64,000 bases of DNA. Source: JAJKJG01 sp036389455. GTDB lineage: Bacteria > Pseudomonadota > Alphaproteobacteria > Rhizobiales > Beijerinckiaceae. The stretch lies in assembly GCA_036389455.1 (NCBI GenBank), contig DASVPW010000119.1, positions 8,520 through 72,519 of the forward strand, written 5' to 3'. Below the pieces are notes generated by a model that saw only the letters and a program-made list of their open reading frames with translations, was not told the DNA's origin and searched no databases. Below are positions 28,218-35,589 of the stretch, one piece after another. The first letter of the stretch is position 1. Each line of letters begins with the position of its first letter. Position numbers and translations under genes: made by a program.

Positions 28218-28324
28218 GGTGGTGCTGTCCTCTCGTGATCGGAAGGTGCGTAGCGCGCGCCTCCGCGTTTGCAAGACCGCGGCGACTTGATCAACATGGC
28301 GCCGTCACCGGTATGGAGATGTGC

Positions 28325-29146
28325 ATGAGGACGGCTGCCGTCTGTCTCGCGCTGACGATGGGGTTGGCCGGCCTCGCGCCGGCACTGGCGCAGGGCGGGC
28401 CGGGTGTCGAACGGCTTTACATCCTGAACTGCGGCGAGGGGGTCGCCGGCGACATATCGCGCTGGTCGCCCGGCGTGAACGTCGGCCGGTCGATGGACTT
28501 CGTCGACAACTGCTACCTGATCAGGCACGCGCAGGGCTGGGTCCTGTGGGACACCGGCGTCGCCGACGCGGTCGCCGCCCTGCCGGAAGGGCTTGTCCCG
28601 TCCGACCCGCGGGCGACGCGCTGGCGGCGGCCGAAGACGCTCGCCGCGCAGCTCGGCGAGCTCGGCGTCAAGCCCGCGGACATCAAGTTCGTGGCGGTGT
28701 CGCATACCCATCCCGACCACGTCGGGAACGTGACGCTGTTTCCGCAATCGACCCTGCTGGTGCAGAAGGCCGAGTACGACTGGCCCTCGCCGCTCGGCCC
28801 GCGCTTCAAGCCGGATCACCCGGTCACGAAGCTCGAAGGCGACCACGATGTCTTCGGCGACGGCAGCATCGTGATCGTGTCGACGCCGGGCCACACGCCG
28901 GGCCATCAGTCGCTCCTCGTGCGGCTGCCGAAGACCGGCGGCGTGCTGCTCTCGGGCGACGCCGTGCACTTCAAGGACAACTGGGACAATCGCCGCGTGC
29001 CGTCGCAGAACACCGACCAGGACCAGACCACCGCCTCCATGCAGCGGATCGCCGACCTCCTGGCGAAGGAGAAGGCCCAGCTCTGGATCAACCACGACAA
29101 GGCCCAGCGCGATACCCTGAAGATGTCGCCGGAGTTCTACGAATAG
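28325..29146 (+). CDS. Exported metallo-beta-lactamase-fold hydrolase (AHL-lactonase-like)
   Basis: A 273-residue MBL-fold protein with a signal peptide (1-23, ending ALAQ). The dinuclear zinc motif is SHTHPDHVGN (His127, His129, Asp131, His132); later ligands are in TPGHTPGHQS and LLSGDAVHF. The arrangement resembles N-acyl-homoserine lactonases (AttM/AiiA group) and other periplasmic MBL hydrolases. Three ATGs lie close together (28313, 28319, 28325); the last has GGAG at suitable distance. The substrate remains open; quorum-signal lactonase activity is only a possibility. Confidence 0.83.
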   Translation: MRTAAVCLALTMGLAGLAPALAQGGPGVERLYILNCGEGVAGDISRWSPGVNVGRSMDFVDNCYLIRHAQGWVLWDTGVADAVAALPEGLVPSDPRATRWRRPKTLAAQLGELGVKPADIKFVAVSHTHPDHVGNVTLFPQSTLLVQKAEYDWPSPLGPRFKPDHPVTKLEGDHDVFGDGSIVIVSTPGHTPGHQSLLVRLPKTGGVLLSGDAVHFKDNWDNRRVPSQNTDQDQTTASMQRIADLLAKEKAQLWINHDKAQRDTLKMSPEFYE

Positions 29147-29201
29147 GCGGCCTGTCGCGATGGCCGATGAGCCGGCCGCCGACCGACGGTACGCTTTCCC
29201 T

Positions 29202-29232
29202 CGTCATGGCCGGGCCAAGCCCGGCCATGACG
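29202..29232. repeat. Perfect 14-bp palindrome, CGTCATGGCCGGGC type
   Basis: CGTCATGGCCGGGC and GCCCGGCCATGACG flank CAA. It lies between the MBL-fold gene and the ArnT-like gene (gap 29147-29371, otherwise without recognisable features). It may terminate transcription. A two-armed version of the same family lies at 41706. Confidence 0.7.
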
Positions 29233-29371
29233 CGTGAGGTGCGTTTTCGCAGAGGCCTCTCTCACGACGTCTCGGGCCTCTTCGCGTTGACTTCACCGGC
29301 CGTATAGGGAAGAGGGGCTGCGCGTTTTACGCCTCCGCCCTCCTGCGCCGTCCCGGCACGACGGATCTCGC

Positions 29372-31087
29372 ATGACCAGCCTCGCGGCCGCCGCTGCCAT
29401 CGGAAACCGCGCCGGCGGCGCCTTTGCCGAGCGGCTGTTCGGGTTCGTGGAGCGGAGCCACGCCCGCGCCTGCGCGGCGCTGCTACTCTTGTCGCTCGCC
29501 TGCTTCCTGCCGGGCTTCGTCTCGCTCCAGCCCATGGACCGGGACGAGCCGCGCTACGCGCAGGCGACGAAGCAGATGCTGGAGACGGGCGACTTCGTCG
29601 ATATCCGCTTCCAGGGCGAGGCCCGGCACAAGAAGCCGGTCGGCATCTACTGGCTCCAGGCGGCCTCCGTCGCGGCCGGCGAGGCGCTGGGCGTGCCGGA
29701 GGCGCGCACCACCATCGCGCTCTACCGCATCCCGTCGCTGATCGGCGCCGCCGCCATGGTGCTCCTGACCTATTGGGCGGCGCTCGCCTTCGCGGGCCGG
29801 CGCGAGGCCTTCTTAGCCGCCGCCTTCATGGCGGCTTGCGTGGTCCTCATGGTCGAGGCGCGGCTCGCCAAGACCGACGCGGTGCTCGGCGCCTGCTCCG
29901 TCGCCGCCATGGGAGCGCTGGCGCGGGCGTGGTTTGCCCGCGGGGCGCCGGCGCTGCCGCTCGCGACGGTGCTGACCTTCTGGCTCGCCGTCGCCCTAGG
30001 CGTGCTGGTGAAGGGACCGCTCGTGCCGATGTTTGCCGGCCTCACCGTGTTGGCCCTGTTCTGGCGCGAGCGCTCGGCGCGCTGGTTCCTGTCGCTCAAG
30101 CCGGGCCTCGGGATCGCGATCGTGCTCGCGGTGGCGCTGCCGTGGTTCGTCGCCATCGCGGTGAAGAGCCAGGGGGCGTTCTTCGCCGAGAGCGTCGGGC
30201 ACGACATGCTCGGCAAGGTCGGCACGGCGCAGACCTACCACTGGGCGCCGCCGGGCTTCTATGTGCTTGCCTTCTTCGCGACCTTCTGGCCCGCGGCGGC
30301 CTTCGCCGTGATGGCGATCCCCTTCGCGTGGGCGAGCCGCCACGACGATCGCATCGCCTTCGCGCTCGCCTGGATCGTGCCGTCCTGGCTCGTGTTCGAG
30401 ATGGTGCCGACGAAGCTGCCGCACTACGTCATGCCGCTCTATCCGGCGATCGCGATCCTGACCGTGATGGCGCTCGCCCGCGGCTTCGTCGCGCCGCGCC
30501 GCCTGCGCGAGCGGCTCGCGGCGCTCCTCGTCCCGTTCATCCCGGCGGGCCTCACGGTGGCCCTCGCCTTCGCGGCCAAGACCCTCGACGGGCGCCTGCC
30601 CTGGGCCGGCATGGCCGTGCTGCTCCTCGCGACCCTCATCGCCGTCGAGGCCTGGCGGCGCTTCGTCCGCGACGAGCCCGCGGCCTCCGCGCTCCTCGCG
30701 GTCGCGGCGGCGCCGGTGCTGGCGATCGGCGCCTTCACCTTCACCCAGCCGGTCATGCCGTCGCTCCGCCTCTCGCCGCGCCTCGCCGAGACCGCCCGCG
30801 CCCTCGATTGCCCGGGCCGGGCCGTCGGGACCCTCGGCTACCGCGAGCCGAGCCTCGTGTTCCTCACCGGCACGGACCTGCGCATGCTCGAAGGACCGCG
30901 GCAGGCTGCGGAGTTCCTGAAAGCGGGGACCTGCCGCGTCGCCTTCGTCGAGGGCCGCTTCGAGGAGGGTTTTCGCCGCGAGGTCGCGGAGCTCGGGGTG
31001 CGGCCGGCGCTTATGACCCGCCTCTCGGGCTTCAACTTCAACGGCGGCCGCCGCCTCGACATCGGCGCCTTCGCCGTGCGGCCGTGA
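29372..31087 (+). CDS. ArnT-like glycosyltransferase (family 39/83, PMT_2 type)
   Basis: A 571-residue inner-membrane glycosyltransferase with about twelve membrane segments and a soluble C-terminal part (about 460-571). The first periplasmic loop contains QPMDRDEPRYAQATKQMLETGDFVDI and GEARHKKPVGIYWLQ, the acidic and basic residues typical of ArnT and related enzymes that use undecaprenyl-phosphate sugars. It probably transfers a sugar or aminosugar to lipid A or another envelope acceptor. The next genes, a GT2 polyprenyl-phosphate transferase and a LAB_N protein, fit supply of its lipid-linked donor. Confidence 0.86.
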   Translation: MTSLAAAAAIGNRAGGAFAERLFGFVERSHARACAALLLLSLACFLPGFVSLQPMDRDEPRYAQATKQMLETGDFVDIRFQGEARHKKPVGIYWLQAASVAAGEALGVPEARTTIALYRIPSLIGAAAMVLLTYWAALAFAGRREAFLAAAFMAACVVLMVEARLAKTDAVLGACSVAAMGALARAWFARGAPALPLATVLTFWLAVALGVLVKGPLVPMFAGLTVLALFWRERSARWFLSLKPGLGIAIVLAVALPWFVAIAVKSQGAFFAESVGHDMLGKVGTAQTYHWAPPGFYVLAFFATFWPAAAFAVMAIPFAWASRHDDRIAFALAWIVPSWLVFEMVPTKLPHYVMPLYPAIAILTVMALARGFVAPRRLRERLAALLVPFIPAGLTVALAFAAKTLDGRLPWAGMAVLLLATLIAVEAWRRFVRDEPAASALLAVAAAPVLAIGAFTFTQPVMPSLRLSPRLAETARALDCPGRAVGTLGYREPSLVFLTGTDLRMLEGPRQAAEFLKAGTCRVAFVEGRFEEGFRREVAELGVRPALMTRLSGFNFNGGRRLDIGAFAVRP

Positions 31088-31122
31088 TGGCGGGGGCTTT
31101 GCCGCTCTGCTAAGCGGAGGCG

Positions 31123-31199
31123 CGACATCGTCGGGACATCGCCCGACATCGTCGGCGTTGTCGCGCGACATCGTCGGCGTTTTCCCGCAGCATCATCGG
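31123..31199. repeat. Four 22-bp-spaced CGACATCGTCGG repeats
   Basis: Three exact copies of CGACATCGTCGG begin at 31123, 31144 and 31166, and a degenerate copy (CAGCATCATCGG) at 31188; spacings are 21, 22 and 22 bases. Each copy is a small inverted repeat CGAC-ATC-GTCG. The array ends nine bases before the start of the GT2 gene. It could be a phased operator or fold into RNA. Confidence 0.7.
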
Positions 31200-31207
31200 C
31201 CTGGAGA

Positions 31208-31966
31208 ATGGCCCGGATGGCCGTCGAGACCGACCCCGAGACCCCGCGCCTGACCGTCGTCGTACCCGTCCGCAACGAGGCCGGGAACGTCGCGCCCCTC
31301 GTCGCCGAGATCGAGCGAGCCTGCGCCCCGCTTGCCCCCTTCGAGGCGGTCTACGTCGACGACGGCTCGACCGACGGCACCGCGGCCGCCCTCGCCGAGG
31401 CGCGCCGCGCGCGGCCGTGGCTCAGGGCGATCCGCCACGAGACCAGCTGCGGCCAGAGCGCCGCCGTGCGCACCGGCGTGCGCGCCGCCCGCGCGCAAAT
31501 TATCGTCACCCTCGACGGCGACGGCCAGAACGACCCGGCCTTCATCCCGCGGCTCTACGAGGCGCTTGTCGAGGGCGGCGAGAGGGTCGGCCTCGCGGCC
31601 GGGCAGCGCCTGCGCCGGGTCGGCGGCTTCAAGAAGCTGCAGTCGCGGGTCGCGAACGCGGTCAGGGGCGCGATCCTGAGGGATGGGACGCGGGATTCCG
31701 GCTGCGGGCTCAAGGCTTTCCGGCGCGATCTTTACCTGTCGCTTCCGTATTTCGACGCTCTCCACCGCTTCATGCCGGCCCTCGTGAAACGTGAGGGCTA
31801 CGGCATCGTGCACGTCGACGTGGTCGACCGGCCGCGCCTTGCCGGGCGCTCGAACTACGGCATGCTCGACCGGCTCTTCGTCGGCATCATGGATCTCGCC
31901 GGCGTCTGGTGGCTCGTCCGGCGCCGCCGCCGCGTCCCCGTAGTGCGGGAGATGGAGCGATGCTGA
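31208..31966 (+). CDS. Family 2 glycosyltransferase (dolichol-phosphate-mannose-synthase-like)
   Basis: A 252-residue GT2 enzyme. It opens with LTVVVPVRNEAGNVAPLV, has the nucleotide-sugar motifs DDGSTDGT and TLDGDGQNDP, and the acceptor-side RDSGCGLKAFRR. This is the DPM1/ArnC-like subfamily that charges undecaprenyl phosphate with a sugar. It has no C-terminal membrane segments; the small membrane protein encoded next, overlapping by seven bases, may supply membrane attachment. ATG at 31208 has GGAG very close; ATG at 31217 is an alternative. Confidence 0.88.
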   Translation: MARMAVETDPETPRLTVVVPVRNEAGNVAPLVAEIERACAPLAPFEAVYVDDGSTDGTAAALAEARRARPWLRAIRHETSCGQSAAVRTGVRAARAQIIVTLDGDGQNDPAFIPRLYEALVEGGERVGLAAGQRLRRVGGFKKLQSRVANAVRGAILRDGTRDSGCGLKAFRRDLYLSLPYFDALHRFMPALVKREGYGIVHVDVVDRPRLAGRSNYGMLDRLFVGIMDLAGVWWLVRRRRRVPVVREMERC

Positions 31967-32289
31967 TCCGCCTGTCGCAGGACCTCGGCGCCTACTTCTA
32001 CGACGTCTTCGTCGCCCGGTTCGATTTCTGGCTCCTCTTCGGCCTCGTCGCGCAGGTGCTGTTCGGCGCGCGATTCATCGTCCAGTGGATCGCAAGCGAG
32101 CGGGCCGGCCGCAGCGTGATGCCGCTCGCGTTCTGGTTCTTCTCCATGGCCGGAGGGGTGATGACCCTCATCTACGGCCTTGTGCGGCGCGAGCCCGTCA
32201 TCATCTTCGGCCAGGCGCTCGCCATCGTCATCTACCTCCGGAATTTGATGCTGATCTTCAAGGAGAGGCGAATGGCGAGTGGCGAATAG
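31960..32289 (+). CDS. Small membrane protein with lipid-A-disaccharide synthase N-terminal (LAB_N) domain
   Basis: A 109-residue protein with about three membrane segments and the LAB_N pattern (VLFGARFIVQWIASERAGRS, PLAFWFFSMAGGVMTLIYGL). Stand-alone LAB_N proteins are commonly encoded beside DPM-like glycosyltransferases and ArnT homologues. They resemble small multidrug-resistance-type carriers and may help move the lipid-linked sugar. It overlaps the GT2 gene by seven bases. The last residues, RMASGE, are specified by the inverted repeat at 32267. Confidence 0.85.
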   Translation: MLIRLSQDLGAYFYDVFVARFDFWLLFGLVAQVLFGARFIVQWIASERAGRSVMPLAFWFFSMAGGVMTLIYGLVRREPVIIFGQALAIVIYLRNLMLIFKERRMASGE

Positions 32290-32322
32290 CGAATGGACTC
32301 TATTCGCCACTCGCCATTCGCC
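32267..32322. repeat. Perfect 23-bp inverted repeat containing both stop codons of convergent genes
   Basis: GGCGAATGGCGAGTGGCGAA plus TAG forms the left arm (32267-32289) and its exact complement the right arm (32300-32322), with a ten-base loop. Each arm supplies the TAG stop and the last codons (Met-Ala-Ser-Gly-Glu) of one of the two convergent genes. Internal GCGAATGGC units are tandemly repeated. It probably also terminates transcription from both sides. Confidence 0.8.
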
Positions 32323-33505
32323 ATTCGCTCCCCTGGCGCAGCCTTGCGAACCCCGCGTCGAGGTCGCGCTTCAGGTCGTCGAGGTCCTCGAGGCCGATGT
32401 GGAGGCGGATCGCCGGGCCGCCGGGGCTCCAGCGGGTCGCGGTGCGAAAGGACGCGCAGTCGAAGGGGATCGCGAGGCTCTCGAAGCCGCCCCAGGACGC
32501 GCCGATGCCGAACAGCTCAAGTCCGTCGAGCATCGCCATGACGGCCTCCTTCGGGGCGGGCCTGAGGATCACCGAGAACAGCCCGGACGAGCCCGAAAAA
32601 TCCCGCTTCCAGAGGATGTGGCCGGGGTCGCTCTCCAGCGCCGGATGAAGGACCCGCAGGACCTCGGGGCGGGCTTCGAGCCAGCGCGCCATGGCGAGGG
32701 CCTGGCGCTCGTGCTCCTTCAGCCTGAGCGCCATAGTCCGAAGGCCCCGCAAGGCCAAAAAGACGTCCTCCGGGCCGGCGCACATGGAGAAGGTCTCGAA
32801 GGTGCGGCGCAGGGCCGGCCAGGTCCGCTCGTTCGCGGAGACCAAGCCAAGGAGGAGGTCCGAGCTGCCGGACAGGTACTTGGTGCCGGCCTCGATGGCG
32901 AGGTCGACCCCGCGCTCGTGCGGCGGGAAGAACAGCGGCGTCGCCCAGGTGTTGTCCATCAGGACCACCGCCCCGTGCCGGTGGGCGGCCTCGACGATCG
33001 CGGGCACGTCCTGCATCTCGAAGGTGAGGGAGCCCGGCGCCTCCGTGAACACCGCTGTGGTGTTCGGCCGAAGCAGCGAGCCGATGTCGGCCGCCGGGTC
33101 GTAATAGGTCGTCTCGACCCCGAAGTTCTTCAGCACCCCGTCGCAGAACTGGCGCGTCGGGCGGTAGACCGAATCCGGCACGAGGAGATGGTCGCCGCTC
33201 TTGAGGCACGACATGAGGGCGAGCGTCACGGCGGCGAGCCCGGAGGGGGCGAGCACGGTTCCGGCGGCGCCGGCGAACCGCGTCCAGGCGCTCTCGAGGG
33301 ACTCCGTCGTCGGCGTGCCCTTCGTCCCATAGGAGTAGCGCGCCCGGCGGTGCATGAAGTCGTCCGCGGACGGGTAGAGCACCGTCGAGCCGCGGTAGAT
33401 CGGCGTGTTGACGAAGCCGTGCTGCCCCGAGGCGTCGCGCCCGGCATGGACGAGCTGGGTGCGCGGGCCGAAGCGCGTAAGGTCCTTGGGCGGGGACAGA
33501 GACAT
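32300..33505 (-). CDS. metC: Cystathionine beta-lyase
   Basis: A 401-residue PLP-dependent enzyme of the Cys/Met metabolism family. Recognisable blocks are RGSTVLYPSADDF, RYSYGTKGTPTTESLE, VLMDNTWATPLFFPP and the PLP-lysine region IEAGTKYLSGSSDLLLG. The wording of these blocks matches alphaproteobacterial MetC, not gamma-synthase. It cleaves cystathionine to homocysteine, pyruvate and ammonia in methionine synthesis. The tail EWRMASGE comes from the 32267 repeat and is unlikely to be functional. It converges on the glycolipid operon. Confidence 0.9.
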   Translation of the reverse strand: MSLSPPKDLTRFGPRTQLVHAGRDASGQHGFVNTPIYRGSTVLYPSADDFMHRRARYSYGTKGTPTTESLESAWTRFAGAAGTVLAPSGLAAVTLALMSCLKSGDHLLVPDSVYRPTRQFCDGVLKNFGVETTYYDPAADIGSLLRPNTTAVFTEAPGSLTFEMQDVPAIVEAAHRHGAVVLMDNTWATPLFFPPHERGVDLAIEAGTKYLSGSSDLLLGLVSANERTWPALRRTFETFSMCAGPEDVFLALRGLRTMALRLKEHERQALAMARWLEARPEVLRVLHPALESDPGHILWKRDFSGSSGLFSVILRPAPKEAVMAMLDGLELFGIGASWGGFESLAIPFDCASFRTATRWSPGGPAIRLHIGLEDLDDLKRDLDAGFARLRQGSEWRMASGE

Positions 33506-33643
33506 CGCGAGCTTCCGAAGGGGGGAGGGGGCATCTGAAGGAATGGAACCGCCCCGTCAAGCGCCGAGGTCGAACGCCTCCGGCCGCTTTCCGCCCGAAA
33601 GCCGAGGTCCTATGCTGCCCGCAAGAGCCGGCAGAGCGCCTTG

Positions 33644-34174
33644 ATGAAACGCGTCGCGATCTTCGGGAACACCGGCGGCGGAAAATCGACGCTCGCCAGG
33701 CGACTGGCCGATCTGACGCGGCTGCCGCTGTACCCGCTGGACCTGATCCAGTTCAGGCCCGGCGGCGGCGAGGTCCCCCGCGAAGAGTACCTGAAGGCGC
33801 ATGCGGACCTGCTGCGCCGGGACGAGTGGATCATCGATGGCTACGGCTGCGCCGCCTCCGCCTGGGAGCGGTTCGCACACGCCGACACGCTGGTCTACGT
33901 CGACCTGCCTCTCGCCATACACGCCTGGTGGGTGACGAAGCGCCTGCTCAAGGGGCTGTTCGTCCACCCGGAGGGCTGGCCGGAAGGCAGCCCGCTGTGG
34001 CGCAGCACCGTCCATTGCTACAAGGTGCTGTGGCTTTGCGACCGTCGGCTGACGCCCCGGTACAGGCGGTTTGTCGCCGAAGCGGCTGCTTCGAAGCGGG
34101 TCCACCACGTGAGGTCGGCGGCCGACATGGCAGCCCTCCTCGATGCGGTGAAGCGCGAATGCGCCCGTGCCTGA
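33644..34174 (+). CDS. P-loop NTPase, topology-modulation/FlaR-like adenylate kinase homologue
   Basis: A 176-residue small P-loop protein. Walker A is FGNTGGGKSTLARRLA close to the N-terminus; LPLYPLDLIQFRPGG and DEWIIDGYG fit the nucleotide-kinase-like family annotated as DNA topology modulation (FlaR) proteins. The later part (WWVTKRLLKGLFVHPEGWPEGS) resembles the lid region of that family. Its substrate is unknown. ATG at 33644 directly follows a TTG, and I prefer the ATG. It stands alone between metC (divergent, about 140 bases) and the aap operon. Confidence 0.75.
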   Translation: MKRVAIFGNTGGGKSTLARRLADLTRLPLYPLDLIQFRPGGGEVPREEYLKAHADLLRRDEWIIDGYGCAASAWERFAHADTLVYVDLPLAIHAWWVTKRLLKGLFVHPEGWPEGSPLWRSTVHCYKVLWLCDRRLTPRYRRFVAEAAASKRVHHVRSAADMAALLDAVKRECARA

Positions 34175-34208
34175 GCGGTCCGTCCGGCCGGCGCCTGCCG
34201 CTCCGCCC

Positions 34209-34237
34209 TTGACCGCCCGGCGTTTGTCGCATGTGAT
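34209..34237 (+). promoter_or_regulatory. Possible promoter of the aap operon
   Basis: TTGACC and TGTGAT are separated by 17 bases in the 237-base gap before aapJ; the match to a sigma-70 -10 box is weak. Further on (34295-34312) GTCCGCG-TTGA-CGCGGAC forms a 7-bp hairpin in the presumed leader. Both are inferred by eye only. Confidence 0.3.
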
Positions 34238-34411
34238 GGCTTCTTCGGAGCCGGGAGGCAGAGCGACCTGAAATCCGGGCGCGGGGCCTGCACGGTCCGC
34301 GTTGACGCGGACGGGCAGGTTTGCCACAGACCCTCCGACCTTGGCCGTAAAGGACCCTTGAAGGCGGCTTCCCCGCCGCCGGTCACGACTTGAACAGAGC
34401 GGGAGAACAGG

Positions 34412-35431
34412 ATGAAACGAGCCATCACGACCATCGCCATCGGCCTCGCCGCGAGCCTCATGGCCTCCGCGGCCTCGGCCCAGGCGACCCTTAACAACGT
34501 CAAGCAGAAGGGTTTCCTCTCCTGCGGCTCGAACCCGGGCCTTGCCGGCTTCGGCGTGCCGGACGCGCAGGGCAACTGGACCGGCTTCGACGTCGACTAC
34601 TGCCGGGCCATCGCGGCCGCGATCTTCAACGACCCGACCAAGGTGCGCTTCATCCCGCTCTCGGCGAAGGACCGCTTCACGGCGCTCCAGTCGGGCGAGG
34701 TCGACGTGCTCGCCCGCAACTCGACCTGGACGATGTCGCGCGACACCCAGCTCGGCCTCGACTTTCCGGCGGTCAACTACTTCGACGGCCAGGGCTTCAT
34801 GGTGAGGAAGAAGCTCGGCGTCGCCTCGGCGAAGGAGCTCTCGGGCGCCTCGGTCTGCACCCAGCAGGGCACGACGACCGAGCTCAACCTCGCCGACTTC
34901 TTCCGCGCCAACAACCTGAAATATGAGGTCGTCGCCTTCGCGACCGCGGACGAGACCTTCAAGGCCTACGACTCCGGACGCTGCGACGCCTTCACGACGG
35001 ACGCGTCGGGCCTCTACGCCGAGCGCCTCAAGGCGGCGGCGCCGGACGACCACATCGTCCTGCCGGAGATCATCTCGAAGGAGCCGCTCGGGCCGGCCGT
35101 GCGCCACGGCGACAACCAGTGGGGCGACATCGTGCGCTGGGTCCACTTCGCGCTCGTCAACGCCGAGGAGCTCGGCGTCACGAAGGCAAACCTCGACCAG
35201 TCGATGAAGAGCGACAACCCGGAGATCAAGCGGCTCCTCGGCACCGAGGGCAAGTTCGGCGAGGCGATCGGCCTCACCAACGATTGGGCCGCGCGGATCG
35301 TGAAGCACGTCGGCAACTACGGCGAGGTCTTCGACCGCAACGTCGGCGCGGGCTCGCCGCTGAAGATCCAGCGCGGCATCAACGCGCTCTGGACCAAGGG
35401 CGGCCTGCAATACGGCGTCCCGGTCCGCTAA
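34412..35431 (+). CDS. aapJ: General L-amino acid ABC transporter, binding protein
   Basis: A 339-residue periplasmic protein with a signal peptide (1-25, ending SAASAQA) and the SBP_bac_3 fold. The N-terminal mature stretch LNNVKQKGFLSCGSNPGLAGF, then TGFDVDYCRAIAAAIF and SAKDRFTALQSGEVDVLARN, are characteristic of AapJ/BztA. It captures a broad range of L-amino acids for the permease encoded downstream. A strong terminator-like hairpin follows the gene, so aapJ should be expressed above the rest of the operon. Confidence 0.95.
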   Translation: MKRAITTIAIGLAASLMASAASAQATLNNVKQKGFLSCGSNPGLAGFGVPDAQGNWTGFDVDYCRAIAAAIFNDPTKVRFIPLSAKDRFTALQSGEVDVLARNSTWTMSRDTQLGLDFPAVNYFDGQGFMVRKKLGVASAKELSGASVCTQQGTTTELNLADFFRANNLKYEVVAFATADETFKAYDSGRCDAFTTDASGLYAERLKAAAPDDHIVLPEIISKEPLGPAVRHGDNQWGDIVRWVHFALVNAEELGVTKANLDQSMKSDNPEIKRLLGTEGKFGEAIGLTNDWAARIVKHVGNYGEVFDRNVGAGSPLKIQRGINALWTKGGLQYGVPVR

Positions 35432-35449
35432 ATCCGCTAAAGAAGACTC

Positions 35450-35483
35450 AAAGGGGCGCCCGGAGCGATCCGGGCGCCCCTTT
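35450..35483 (+). terminator. Rho-independent terminator/attenuator between aapJ and aapQ
   Basis: A 14-bp perfect stem (AAAGGGGCGCCCGG with CCGGGCGCCCCTTT) with the six-base loop AGCGAT, ending in TTTT. It lies 19 bases after the aapJ stop and about 106 bases before aapQ. Partial read-through would explain an excess of binding protein over membrane parts. Confidence 0.85.
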
Positions 35484-35589
35484 TGCATGCGCTCTCCTCA
35501 AGCCTCTTAACTTCTTCTTTGAAGCCCCTTGGCGACACGGCAATTGCGTGACAGGCTGAGGACGCCAAAGAAAAGGCCGGGGCTCGGGG

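Noticed and set aside
31123..31199. CRISPR-like array
   Set aside because: Repeat units are only 12 bp with about 10-bp gaps, too short for CRISPR, and no cas genes are present.
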